Assembly: GCA_032358255.1 (NCBI GenBank)
Contig: JAULBX010027385.1
Span: 154,034 to 218,033 of the forward strand
From: Heterotrichella gracilis
Taxonomy: Eukaryota; Sar; Xanthophyceae; Tribonematales; Xanthonemataceae
Direction of reading: 5' to 3'
Length of the DNA: 64,000 nt
The notes beneath the pieces are model-generated. The model did not search any database. It was not told the origin of the DNA and saw only the letters and a program-made list of their open reading frames with translations. The translations under genes and the position numbers were made by a program. How positions within the stretch are numbered: position 1 is the stretch's first letter; every line of letters starts with the position of its first letter. Below are positions 1 through 10,100 of this stretch, in pieces.

Positions 1-295
1 CACCTGGCCGTTAAACAGAAACTTGTCCTGTTGTACACGGCAGAAACGTTATAAGAAAGTCTCCTCTTGGCTCCACACTCGCTTGTTGTATTGCCTGATA
101 CATATGCCTGCATGCCCGTTACGTGCAAGCTGTTCAATCGAGTTTCCAGTACGGAAGCTCAGTCGCTGCAGAGGTGGGTGCCACAGCCCTTCCGCTACAA
201 CACAGCTCACAGCCCCGGTCGGTCACTATTGCACACAGTACGGCGCCTCCTTTCGTGCCTATGCCATAATCGTTTTGAGTTCATAGCCAGGTTGA
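1..295 (+). other. 5' flank / probable leader of the inhibitor-2 gene
   Basis: No conserved coding region is visible. An open frame starting at position 67 runs past the inhibitor-2 start in another frame; if this stretch is transcribed, it would be an overlapping upstream ORF. The inhibitor-2 frame is closed upstream by an in-frame TAG at 284-286. This is likely promoter and 5' untranslated sequence, by position only. Confidence 0.4.
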
Positions 296-2311
296 ATGAA
301 ACGGTCCCTGATGGCCGCCAGGAACGTGGTGTGGGATGAGCACAACCTGGCTGAGAACGAGCGAATAAAAGCTGAACTGAACCCAACCAAGATCAACGAG
401 CCAAAGACACCTTACCACTCTCCTTTGGACACGGACGATGACCCAGATGCTGGTAAGGCTTGGGCGTAATGGTGTCTAGATTTGACAGTCAAGTAACCCT
501 AATGCACATGCACATGCATGCCACATCGCCATGCATGTTTCAGAACCCAGAACGCAGCCCCCATGCACGCAGCTCGCAGTCTATATCTTTCTGGACACCT
601 ATTTTGGTGTCTGCCTTGTCACCCACTTTGCATCAGCCTACTACCTAACACCACCTGACTAGCTAAGCGCCGCACCTACCCCCCCCCCCACACACACACT
701 CTCCCTGCAACTGCAGAGTCAGCCCCCAGAACCACGCCATTTTCTGTAAGCTGGGACGCCACAGGCAGTGGGCCACACTCCCCAGCAGCAAGGTATGCAC
801 CCCACACTATCCTGTTCCAGGAAACGGTACAAGTACTCTAAGGGTCCCATAGGGTCTCCGTGGTGCAGTGGTGCAACGCTTGCTTTTCAACCTCCCGTGA
901 CATGTGCACCAACGAGTGTTTGCAAGCTGCCAGTGCGCCGTGTGGCTGCAACTGCGCCAACCTCCCTGTTAGCAGGTGTAACACCTAAAGTCCCGAACCC
1001 TAAACCGTTTACTCTAAACCCTATCCTCTAACCCTACACTACGACCCTGTCACAGTGTAGGAGTCCTCTCTAAAACCTACACCCTAAATCCTACATCATG
1101 CACCCTAAACCCTACACTCGCCCCTGCAGCAGCGGCCAGCATTCCGACAGGGATGGCGGCAGCGGTGCCAGCCAGGGCAGCAGCCCCAAGGGGAAGTACA
1201 GTACCTGGAGCAGTGAGGAGGACGAGGGGGTGCATGCGGAGAAGAGGAGGAGGTTCCAGCAGCAGCGCCAGCAGCACTACAACATGCGCCAGGCGATGAA
1301 AAAGTGCGCGCTGTGGACCTGCTAGGGGCTTAGGGTTTGGGGTTTGGACCCGCAACTGGCCAATGCCATCATTTGGCACCTGCTGCACAGTGTATCACAG
1401 CAGGCTGCGTGTTTTATCAGTAGTATATTATTTGGTTGTGCAGCATGAGCTGGTGAATAAATGGGCTGCCTGCTGGTACACGCATGCAAGGCTGCAGGGC
1501 CCTCGCTCTCTACAGGCTGGTTGAACGCACTGCAAGCAGATGTATCAGGTGCCCTAGTTGGATGTCGGATTCATGCATGTGTCATCCATGAATGGTGGTG
1601 TGCGCGGCAAGCACGGGCTGGACACGGCTAATCAGTGAAGAGGTACCGTGTTCAGGCTCAGGGTGTAGGGTGCGCGGCACCCATGGGCTGAACAGGGCTA
1701 TTGCGGTGCACGTGCACTTTGCGATACCCTAAACCCTAAACAACCTGTGTTGCTGTGTAGGGCACGGGAGATGCTGGAGGGTGGCGAGGACAATGCTGAT
1801 GACGAGAGGAGCGACACCGAGCCCGGGAGCAGCCCAGCGGGAGCTAGCCATGATGCAGCAGATGCAAGTGCAGGTGAGCAACAAAGGCTTCACAGGATGT
1901 TGTTGTTTAAAGTCTAAGGTTTAGGGTTTAGCCCAGTGGGAGCGAGCCATGATGCAGCAGATGCGGGTGAGGGGTGTGGCCACCAGGCGTCCCAGTTAGC
2001 CGGTGTTGCCTTGCATTCACTTTGAAATGTTGATGCTGCGGATGGTCTGCATCCCCTGTACGTAACCCCATTGTATTGCCGTCAAAAGGGTTTATTACGC
2101 AAATCACGGCCGCGTATAATAACTATGTCTCCCTGCAGATGGGCCTGGGGAGTGCAGCTCTGACAGTCCTGAGAAGCGACAGCGCATGCTGGGGGCGGCC
2201 GCGGAGGGGGGGGTGGATGCGGCAGGAGGGGGACGAGGCTTGGGTGGGGCTGGATTGGGCGGGAGACATGGGGATTGGGCGGGGGCGGGGGCAAGTGGAG
2301 ATGGTAGCTAG
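296..2311 (+). CDS. PPP1R2: Protein phosphatase-1 inhibitor-2 (I-2) family protein
   Basis: Regulatory inhibitor and chaperone of the PP1 catalytic subunit, expected in nucleus and cytosol. Model of five exons: 296-452, 717-792, 1130-1303, 1761-1873, 2139-2311; 230 aa from ATG 296 or 225 aa from the in-frame ATG 311. Exon 1 carries the family hallmark WDEHNLAE followed by KINEPKTPYH, as in plant and animal I-2. An acidic serine-rich middle (WSSEEDEG) leads into RQQHYNMRQAMKKAREML, the C-terminal HYN helix that contacts the PP1 active site. The tail is Gly/Ala-rich and not conserved. All splice sites are GT-AG and frame is kept throughout. Introns 2 and 3 have CCCTAAA tracts before their acceptors, and intron 4 holds a copy of the end of exon 4. 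It converges on the membrane-protein gene. Start choice is uncertain; family assignment is firm. Confidence 0.88.
977..1120 (+). repeat. Telomere-like CCCTAAA tract in intron 2 of inhibitor-2
   Basis: Degenerate CCCTAAA-type units (ccctaaaccg, tctaaaccct, ctctaaccct, ccctaaaccct) fill the last 150 nt of intron 2 and stop about 10 nt before the acceptor at 1129. C-rich strand orientation relative to the gene. A short G-rich run (cttagggtttgggg) follows the donor of intron 3, and ccctaaaccctaaac precedes its acceptor. Confidence 0.85.
1832..1970 (+). repeat. Copy of exon 4 3' end inside intron 4 of inhibitor-2
   Basis: The last 40 or so nt of exon 4 (1832-1873, with donor at 1874) recur with a few mismatches at 1931-1970, again ending in a gtga donor-like sequence. 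Between the two copies lies aaggtttagggtttag. Both copies contain ccatgatgcagcagatgc. Confidence 0.85.
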
Positions 2312-3552
2312 ATGCGGCTGGATGAGGGGGTGTGTGCTGCAGGTGCTGGCAGCAGATTGGTCGGCTGCCCTGGTCATCTACAGTTTGTGTTGCTTTGTCC
2401 TGGGCAAGTGGACGGCTTGACGCACCCCTTGCTCGCCAAGAGCTGTCAACTGCTGCAGTCCCTTTCAATATTTCCCCCTACTAGGTAGTGCCGGCCTCAA
2501 CATTTTTAAGCGGGGATCGTGTGAAAGCGGTGATCAATTGCAAGCACATTGCCCACAGACTGTGTGCTGTTCGTGGCGATGGTGGGCTATGCGTATTCAA
2601 TGCAATGTGCGCAGCTGCAGCTGCCAGCACCCAGCTGCACATAATGTTAATGCGATTGCTCTGAATTGGTCATTGTCTGCAGAAAAAACGAACTTAATTG
2701 AATAAAGAATTAGCACGGTGCAAGAAACGTTTCTACTTTACATGATTGGCCATAGCCTAGGCTAGACCCAGGGGCTAGACCATTGCCCAGGCATGTGGAG
2801 TGTTGCTGTGGCCGTGTACATGTTGGCCAAACATTAATGCTTGCGATTGCCTGTTTGGGCAGCCACATTTGCACAGCGTGGCCCCTGGCAAATAATCAGT
2901 AAAATATGGGAGACGTACAGTCATGCTGAGAAACAGTGTCAATGCGTTTGTGGTGCACAAGATACAATCGATAATGATTGAGTGCAGAGTATGGATGGCT
3001 TTGGAAACATTTTCCCAAGAATTAGCTGTTCGTGCAAGCATGCTTGTCCATGGCATGCAAATGCGCGATACCAATCAAATCGGGACGTTCAACATGCCAT
3101 CTGGAGGGTGGGCAACTCGCAACTCTGAGGGAGATAACATAACATGTGAGTGCACGCTGCAGCTGACCAATATCTAAGAATGTGTGCCACAGGGATCCCA
3201 TGTGTGTGCCTGCGGCATACGATGTATTAGATCATCAAGAATATATGTACTATCATTTAGATCTCTAGAAGAAATCAAGAAAGGAAAAGAGACGCCCCCC
3301 CACACAGCCGCAAAACACAAGCCAGCAATGTTAAATCAACATAGACAGGCCGGGCAGCAATCAGTGGGTAACATGAAATTGGGTGCTCATTCAATCCTTT
3401 TATTCTGCAGAAGGTTGGAATAAAAGCCTCCACAAAGCAAGATTCCGGACTGATTGTCGAGTTTTTGCAACGAAAAGGATTCCTTCCGGGCACCCCCCCT
3501 CCCTCCACACCTTCACAAACCCACCCTGCTCTCCCCACGCCACCACCACGGG
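2312..3552. other. Intergenic, between convergent genes
   Basis: Holds the 3' ends of the inhibitor-2 gene and of the oppositely oriented membrane-protein gene. No conserved open frame and no RNA gene seen. A ttaca (TGTAA on the minus strand) near 2736 is a possible but distant poly(A) signal. Confidence 0.5.
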
Positions 3553-5749
3553 TCACAAGGCACGCAGCAGCATCCCCAGCCACAGCGCCGCCACCCCATA
3601 CGCCACCACCACCCCCACTGCCCCCACCACCCCCACCACCGCAATGAGCTCCACCTCACACGTCTCCACATCCATCCGGAGAAGGGTCTCCATGAACCGC
3701 CGCACATGCACCAACAATTTGTCCCCCAGCCTGCGCCACCCCACCCACGGGTCGTGCGCCTCGCACAATGCTGGGTGGCACTCGGCCAGGAAGGTAGACC
3801 GGGAGCGCATTTCGAGAAAGTACACCAGCGCCAGGTTGGTGAATCGGGGCAGCAGGTAGAGGAAGGGACGGAATGCGGTGCACTGCTGGAGGGGGTTGAA
3901 GGCCGAGGGGGGGACGGGGAGGACGCTGGTGAAGAAGGATGCGCCGGGGAGCTGCCCCACCGCCCACTCCACCTTTTCAAACAGCTGCAGCAGGGGGGCG
4001 GTGGTGCTCAGGCAGCGGATTGAGAGTTCCTAGTCGAAAGGCGGAGCACGCCACATGCACACTTGTGCAGCAAGTTCGTTGGCAAAGCATCAATGCACAG
4101 GGACACCAACACAGCGGCACGTTGCAAGTGAGGCCGAAAATCGACTTGCTTGGCCCCCGGCTTTGCACCACGTGCCACTCAAAACCCTTGGATGCACCCA
4201 ACATGGGGTGGGGAGCCTCGCCTTGCCTTCTCCCCTGCCTTACACCCTTACTCCCAAGCCTGTACCCACATCGCCAGTCTCCACATTACCTCACCCCAAG
4301 CCCTGAACCTAAACCCTACACTCACTCTGCCCGTCTCCTCCCCCCTGCACAGCATCGCCTGGAGCCGCTCCGCACAAACCTTCCCAGCCTCCCCTGCGCT
4401 AGACCCTCACCCCCCCCCTGCCAGCCTCCCCTGCGCAAAACCCTAGACCCTGCACGCACCCTGCCCGTCTCGTCCGTCCCGCAGGGCATCGCCTGCAGCC
4501 GCTCCGCACAGGCCCCGCTCCATCCAAAGTTCCAGTCCGCGTGCAGCTGCACCAGCAGCAGCGCCAGGTGTTGCAGCATCAGCGGCCCCACCGCGAGGCC
4601 CGACAGCTGGCGGAACATGAGCACAAAGAGCAGGGAGCAGTAGAACTTGCGCACGCAGCTCCCCGCCCCGCTCTTGACCACGTGCATGGTGTAGGTGGCC
4701 ATGAAGGTGTGCAGGAGGGCCAGGTGGGCGGCAAACACCCAGTCCCGCCTGGCGGGCCAGGAGGCGGGGTGCACAGCCTGCGGGGGGGCAACGGGCGGTG
4801 TCAGACCCTGTTGTAGCCTTGTTAATTCCTTTCTTTTGTAGCCTTGTTGCACCAAATTAATGCTACTAGCTGGGGAACTGGGTGTGCGTGTGGTTGTCCT
4901 AGTTTAAATTATTTCTCGGCTGCAAAGGAGCCTGGGCATATGTGGATGGTATGCTAGGCACACGACCCACTGGACTGGTCCAAATCTTCTAGGGCATGCC
5001 TACTAGGGCAGGGAGTATTGGTAGCGTGGCGGGTATCACGGGAGGTGATGCCGTGAGTATGGGTGGTGGCGCAGGGCACAACGCAATTTTGGCAGGTGTG
5101 GTGGAAGGGGGTAGTGCGCACCTGTAGCCACAGCCCCCAAAGCAGCACACAAACCGCAGACAGGCACTTGAGGACTGCACAGCAAACCAACACAACGTCG
5201 GCAACCAACTTTCAAGCTTGCAGGGTTTGCAATTTAAGCAATGGTCCGCGGGGTGTGCATGTAAACAAAGGTTGGCAAAGAGGGGGCAGGAGGTGTCGTA
5301 GCAGTCACCTGCAGTAACACTACAAAAATCTGTGGTTCTACTGGTGTGCCAACGTGCCAGTATGCAGTGAGGCCTACACCACACCTGCATGCATACTAGC
5401 GCAGATCTGTATATGCATGCCCCCCCCACATTGGTGGGCAACCCGTCTAACTTGAGGTGCGAACACCGACGGAGGTTGTCTATACGCGAAGATACTTTTG
5501 CAGTCTCTGCAGTATGGTTGCAACGGCTGGGCAGGCAGTGGACACCCTACCTCCCCAGATGGACTCCTCTCGAGTGAGGGTTGGGCTAGACAGCAGCCGC
5601 GTAACCACAAGTGGCGAAATCCCGATGGCAAACAGCGTGTACAAGTTTTCGGCAGCCCAAAGGACGGGTCTCCGGCTGCGCCACGACAGGAACTGCTGCT
5701 CTAAGAGTGGAGGGCTGAAGGCCATCGGCTGGAATGATACGCGGCCCAT
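3553..5749 (-). CDS. Unrecognised multi-pass membrane protein
   Basis: Function unknown. The last three exons in gene order are well supported and all phase 0: 5208-5122, 4777-4460, 4029-3553, stop at 3555-3553. The first exon is uncertain; a frame from ATG 5749 to a GTATAG donor after 5486 gives an in-frame 381-aa model, but a stronger-looking GTAGGG donor at 5549 would break the frame, so a small exon may be missing. Hydrophobic segments: LYTLFAIGISPLVV, VVLVCCAVLKCLSAVCVLLW, WVFAAHLALLHTFMATY, two within the 4460-4777 exon, FLYLLPRFTNLALVYFL, and a C-terminal stretch starting ELIAVVGVVGAVG. About six or seven membrane helices are therefore likely. Intron 3 contains a copy of the exon 3 end. 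It diverges from the acyl-CoA synthetase gene across about 1.35 kb. Confidence 0.6.
4327..4512 (-). repeat. Copy of an exon 3' end in intron 3 of the membrane-protein gene
   Basis: The end of the 4777-4460 exon with its donor region (4461-4512) recurs at 4327-4376 in the downstream intron, about 80% identical, sharing gagcggct and gacgggcag. In gene orientation the real donor is followed by gtgcgtgcagggtctagggt and the copy by gtgagtgtagggtttagggt, so the TTTAGGG-like tail is part of the duplicated unit. cgcaggggaggctgg is repeated between them. Confidence 0.8.
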
Positions 5750-7100
5750 GGTACCCTCTTGACGTCCACAAGCTGTCCAACCGTCTACTGGGGTCAGGAT
5801 CAGAGCCTGGGCGTCACTATGCTGACTACTTACACTCGGAAGACGGCATGTCTAGGCGCGGCTTGCAAGCTTGCACCGTGCTGTGAGTAACGGTTGGTGT
5901 TCACCGTACCGTGCGCCACGCAGCTGTGCACGGTGGGTACCCCATTCGACAAACTTTTTAAACGGGCGACAGTTAGCAACGCTGACTTAACAATATGCAT
6001 GTTGCAAGAAGCAAGGCCGTGCTTTCGGGACCCACCATTATGTTTGTGGGCTTTGCGCAGACTTTTCACAATACCATGGCATAAAAAGTCCAACCGTCGG
6101 TTTCGAAATTTCTTGCGTAAGCCGGCTGCAGCGCGCTGCCTTAAACAAGCATTTGGGGCTCATGTGCACGTTACGGCCAACTGAGACGGCTTGCTGCAGA
6201 TATGATCACACCTGGATGTTTCGATTACTTGGCGTTCATGTGCTGTGCTTGCACGTCGCAAGGGCAAGGCAATGCATCGTCATGGCATCGCCTTCGTATG
6301 TGCATGCATCGCTTTGAGGCTTGAGGAAGATAATGCCCACTGCGACAGTGCACCTCAGGAACAACCTCCTTTGATATATGCGTCAAACAAACTGGACATC
6401 CTGATGTCTTGCATATATTAAAGCTGCTGACAAGATTTTCACGCTGACTATTAGGCAGCGCCAATGCTTTTGTCCTCTTGGCAATCCTCCAAACCCCATT
6501 TCCGTGCCACATTTCTTTTACCCCAAACCACATGCCAGTACTGCTCCTCACCGTCTCCACACCAAAGATCCATGGATCGCCTTCCCACGGGGCTGCGAGA
6601 TCAGCACTTTGCATGTGGTCTTCCATCCCCACCTTCTGGTCCCCAAATTTTCCCCTTCCTTCCAAGAAGAGTCTGTGAGGGCGACATAGGAGCCCTACGT
6701 GTCTACACTTTGGTTGTGGTCGATCGACAGAAACCCCAGCAGGGCCAGTGGGCAGGAACTGCCTCAGGCAGTGTACAGTCACTCAGGCAGTGTCACAGCT
6801 AGAATTAGGGTTAGGGTTTTGCAACAAAACCCCAGCTGGTGGGGGTGACCGCAGGCCGCCGATCGGTCGAGCCGCCGCTGGGCCCATCCTGCCTCCAATG
6901 CCTGCCACGTTCCTGTGTGCTGATTGGTTTGTGTTTCCCAAGATGCCACATGGCATGCACTGACTGTCGAAGCTCTTGAACACAGCTTTTTGAACGCCTG
7001 ACCAGACGTAACAGGGGTTATATCTTGTGTTGGGTCACCTCGGTAGTAGATTTGTTGGGAAACGCCGCTTACTTGACAGTGGTGGGACAGGGGAAACGAG
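5750..7100. other. Intergenic, shared upstream region of two divergent genes
   Basis: Upstream of the membrane-protein gene (-) and the synthetase gene (+). Several open frames of 60-185 codons exist, but none has splice partners, family similarity or sensible composition. A short ttagggttagggtttt run lies at 6806-6823. Probable promoters and leaders, by position. Confidence 0.45.
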
Positions 7101-10100
7101 ATGGCGACCGTGTTGGGCCCACAGGGGCTGCAGCTAAGGGGCACCCACAAGGCAACAACCATCCAGGGCGGCGTGCACGCCCTTCCAGCGACGCAAGCCA
7201 CCCCATTTCGCTGCGTGACAACCAAGAAAACACGCAGCCTGAGGTTCAACCGGACCCAATGTGGCGTGAAGGCGCAGGTGGGTGGACTTTGTTGCTTTTG
7301 GGCGTGCGTCGAAGGACGTGTGTAGGGCTTGTGTCCACACGCTGTGCCCCTTGCCGCAGATTCTGATGCCCGAAACCCCTTCTAAAACCAGCACAGAGAA
7401 GTGGGAAGACAGGAAGGAGCGTACGCCAGCTTCGTCCGCCCTGGTCCCACACATGTAAGTGGTATCTTGGTACTTGTGGTAGGCCAGCCGACACCTTTCG
7501 GAACAGCGCAACTAAAAAAGCCCCAAAACCACCACTGCCCAAATAGCCAGGGCTCTAAAAACTCCGGAACACCTTGAGTACGCTGTTGCGTTGGCCAGTG
7601 TGGTTGGGAGTTGCTGCACTTGGGAACCACACTTTTGATGGCGTGGTTTCGTGTGTTACTAATAAGTGACTGACTCCGAAACCTCCTCCAAGATGCCGGA
7701 ACTCAGCCCAGCTGTTGCAGCAGCTGTTGTGGTTTATAAAAGCTACCTTTGACGACCATCAGCACGTTCAAACCATGATGTAACACTGCGTTAGACAGTA
7801 ACCCAGTGGCCACCATCCAAATGCACTGTATGCGTCCCCTCATCTTGTACCCCCAATGCACACTTCCTGAGCTGGAGCACATTTTATGGCAGACAGCTTT
7901 GGATTGTGGTTATTTCCAGTGCACGAGCAACCATCGCGGCTGTCTCCTGTTGTACGCATTGGACCTCCAGATGTGTTGGGTCCCATGTGGCACCCACCCA
8001 CCTACACAGACAGAAAGTTGCTGTTTTCCATGACATCGCGGCGCTAACCCTTCAACTCCCTGCTTCCTATTATAATTATATATCTTCACCTTGCAGGTGG
8101 TCCCAGCTGGCCAGCCACCACGGCCACTTGACAGCCCTGCAGGACCCACACCATGAGCCAGCCGAAACCCTAACCTACAGGTAAGGGTAATTTTGTCGTC
8201 AAAAATGTGCTGCACACCCAGGGATAATCATGCACAGCCAGGTTTCTGGCAACCTGTGAGACTGTCTCGCAGTATTGTCTCGCAATAAAACTACGGTTCA
8301 GTGGTAACTGCATATTTGCGGGCGTGCCTTTTATTGGGCATTCTGTTCATCCCCTTGCAGGGAGCTGGCAGATTCCATCACCTGCTTCGCTGCCGGGCTG
8401 CAGTCCCTGGGGCTGCGCAAGGGGGAAAGGGTTTCGCTTTTTTCCGAGAACGGGGCGCGCTGGCTGGTGGCGGACCAGGCGATCATGACGCTGGGGGCAG
8501 CTGACGCGGTGCGGGCAAAATAAAACACATATATTTTACCTTTATTTTAGCTTAGTGGCTCGGCAACTGCAGGTATCACATGTGAGACTAGATTCCTGGT
8601 TTATATATTAACACCCCTGGTGCGACAGACAGACTTGTGAGCGGCCAGAACACAAGGGCTGACACTGGTCCCTTGCATCGAACTCTGGGCATCTCCGTTT
8701 CCCACTCCCACGGTCACCCTCACTCCTTGCTATATTTCCTCCCCAGGTCCGAGGTACCACCAGCCCCCTTGACGAGCTGCAGTATATCATGACCCACTCG
8801 CGCAGCAGCGGACTGGTGGTGCAGGACCCTGCCACACTCGACCGCCTGCTGCCGCTGCTGGGGGGGGCACAAGGGGATGACGACAGGCCGAGGGTGAGGG
8901 GGTGGCAGGGGTGGGGCCAGGGTTAGTATTACCCCATAGATAGGAGGTCGTGTGGTCAGGAAAGGATGTGGTGCATGGCACAGAGGTTACCGGATTGACT
9001 TCTACACATGGGTTATGGCGCAATACATGCATATGTGGGCATTGGCGCACTGCACGTTGGGCATCACTAGCCGCCCACAAATCCTTCCCAGTTGCAAATG
9101 TCAATAATGTGATAATATATAATTGGACCTAATATATCTCATCACCCTTGCAGTTGCACGGCATTGACATTCTATCGTGCCCCTTGCCACAGCCCCTGGC
9201 AGATGCGGTGAAATTCGTGGTGGTGCTGTGGGGCGAGCCCAGCGCAAAGGCCCTGGATCAGCTGCAGGGTGGGGTGCTGTCCTACGCCCAGGTGATGGCG
9301 CGGGGCACAGAGAACCTATTAGGGTTTCGGGGCGCCGACCTGGACCCTAGCGACCTGGCCACCCTGGTGTACACATCAGGCACCACCGGCCACCCCAAGG
9401 TGAGAATAATACAGAAAAAACATCGAAGTGGCGGCTCCATTCAGGGCAGGGTGAGTAATTTTGTTGAGGGCGTTTTTGCCCCTTTGCCTTTTTTTGCCTG
9501 TCAGAGGAGTAGCTTGATCCCGGTATTGTGAATTACATGGCTGTGAGGAACGTTGGTTGGGTCCTGGTGTCTTGTGGCTGAGCACTTGTGGTGGTGCTAG
9601 TGGTGGGCCTCATGTGCACCTTGCGTCACCACTAGAGCTCAGCCATGAGTAACCAGGACCCAACCACCCGTTCCTCCCCTCCTAAACCCTGCAGGCATGC
9701 TCGCCCACTCCAGCCCTACACCCCACGCACTACACACGCCCGCTGGGCGTCATGCGCAGGCACCTTAACCCTAAACCCTAATGGCTGAACCCTAATGCAC
9801 CTGCAGGGTGTCACGCTCAGCCACTCCAACCTGAAACCCTAAGGGCGGAACCCTAATGCACCTGCAGGGCGTCAGGCTGAGCCACTCCAACCTTGCCTAC
9901 CAGAAGGACAACATGGCATACTACTTGAGCGTGTCTCCCGGGGACACCCTGCTGTCCCTACTTCCCCCTTGGCACATTTACGAGCGCGCGGTCAGCTACC
10001 ACGTGCTCAGCAGGGCAGCGAAAACGGTACGCAACATGTATGTAAATGTATCATGTACTTTCTGAATGAATTGTTGCTGCATGAAACCCTGACCCTCCCC

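Noticed and set aside
865-905. Box-A-like tggtgcagtgg suggesting a tRNA gene in inhibitor-2 intron 2
   Set aside because: No box B at the right distance and no stems; at most a tRNA-like fragment.
4989-5441. Alternative frame (DCYDTSCPLFANLC...) for the membrane-protein exon near 5122-5208
   Set aside because: It would not splice in phase to the next exon (AVHPASWPARRDW), whereas the hydrophobic frame ends exactly in phase 0.
6225-6782. 185-codon open frame on the minus strand
   Set aside because: No splice partners, no recognisable domain, and composition like other chance frames in this GC-rich DNA.
9807-9832. Extra in-frame exon encoding GVTLSHSNL
   Set aside because: It duplicates the start of exon 7 and runs into a stop in the following tract; family alignment needs only one copy.
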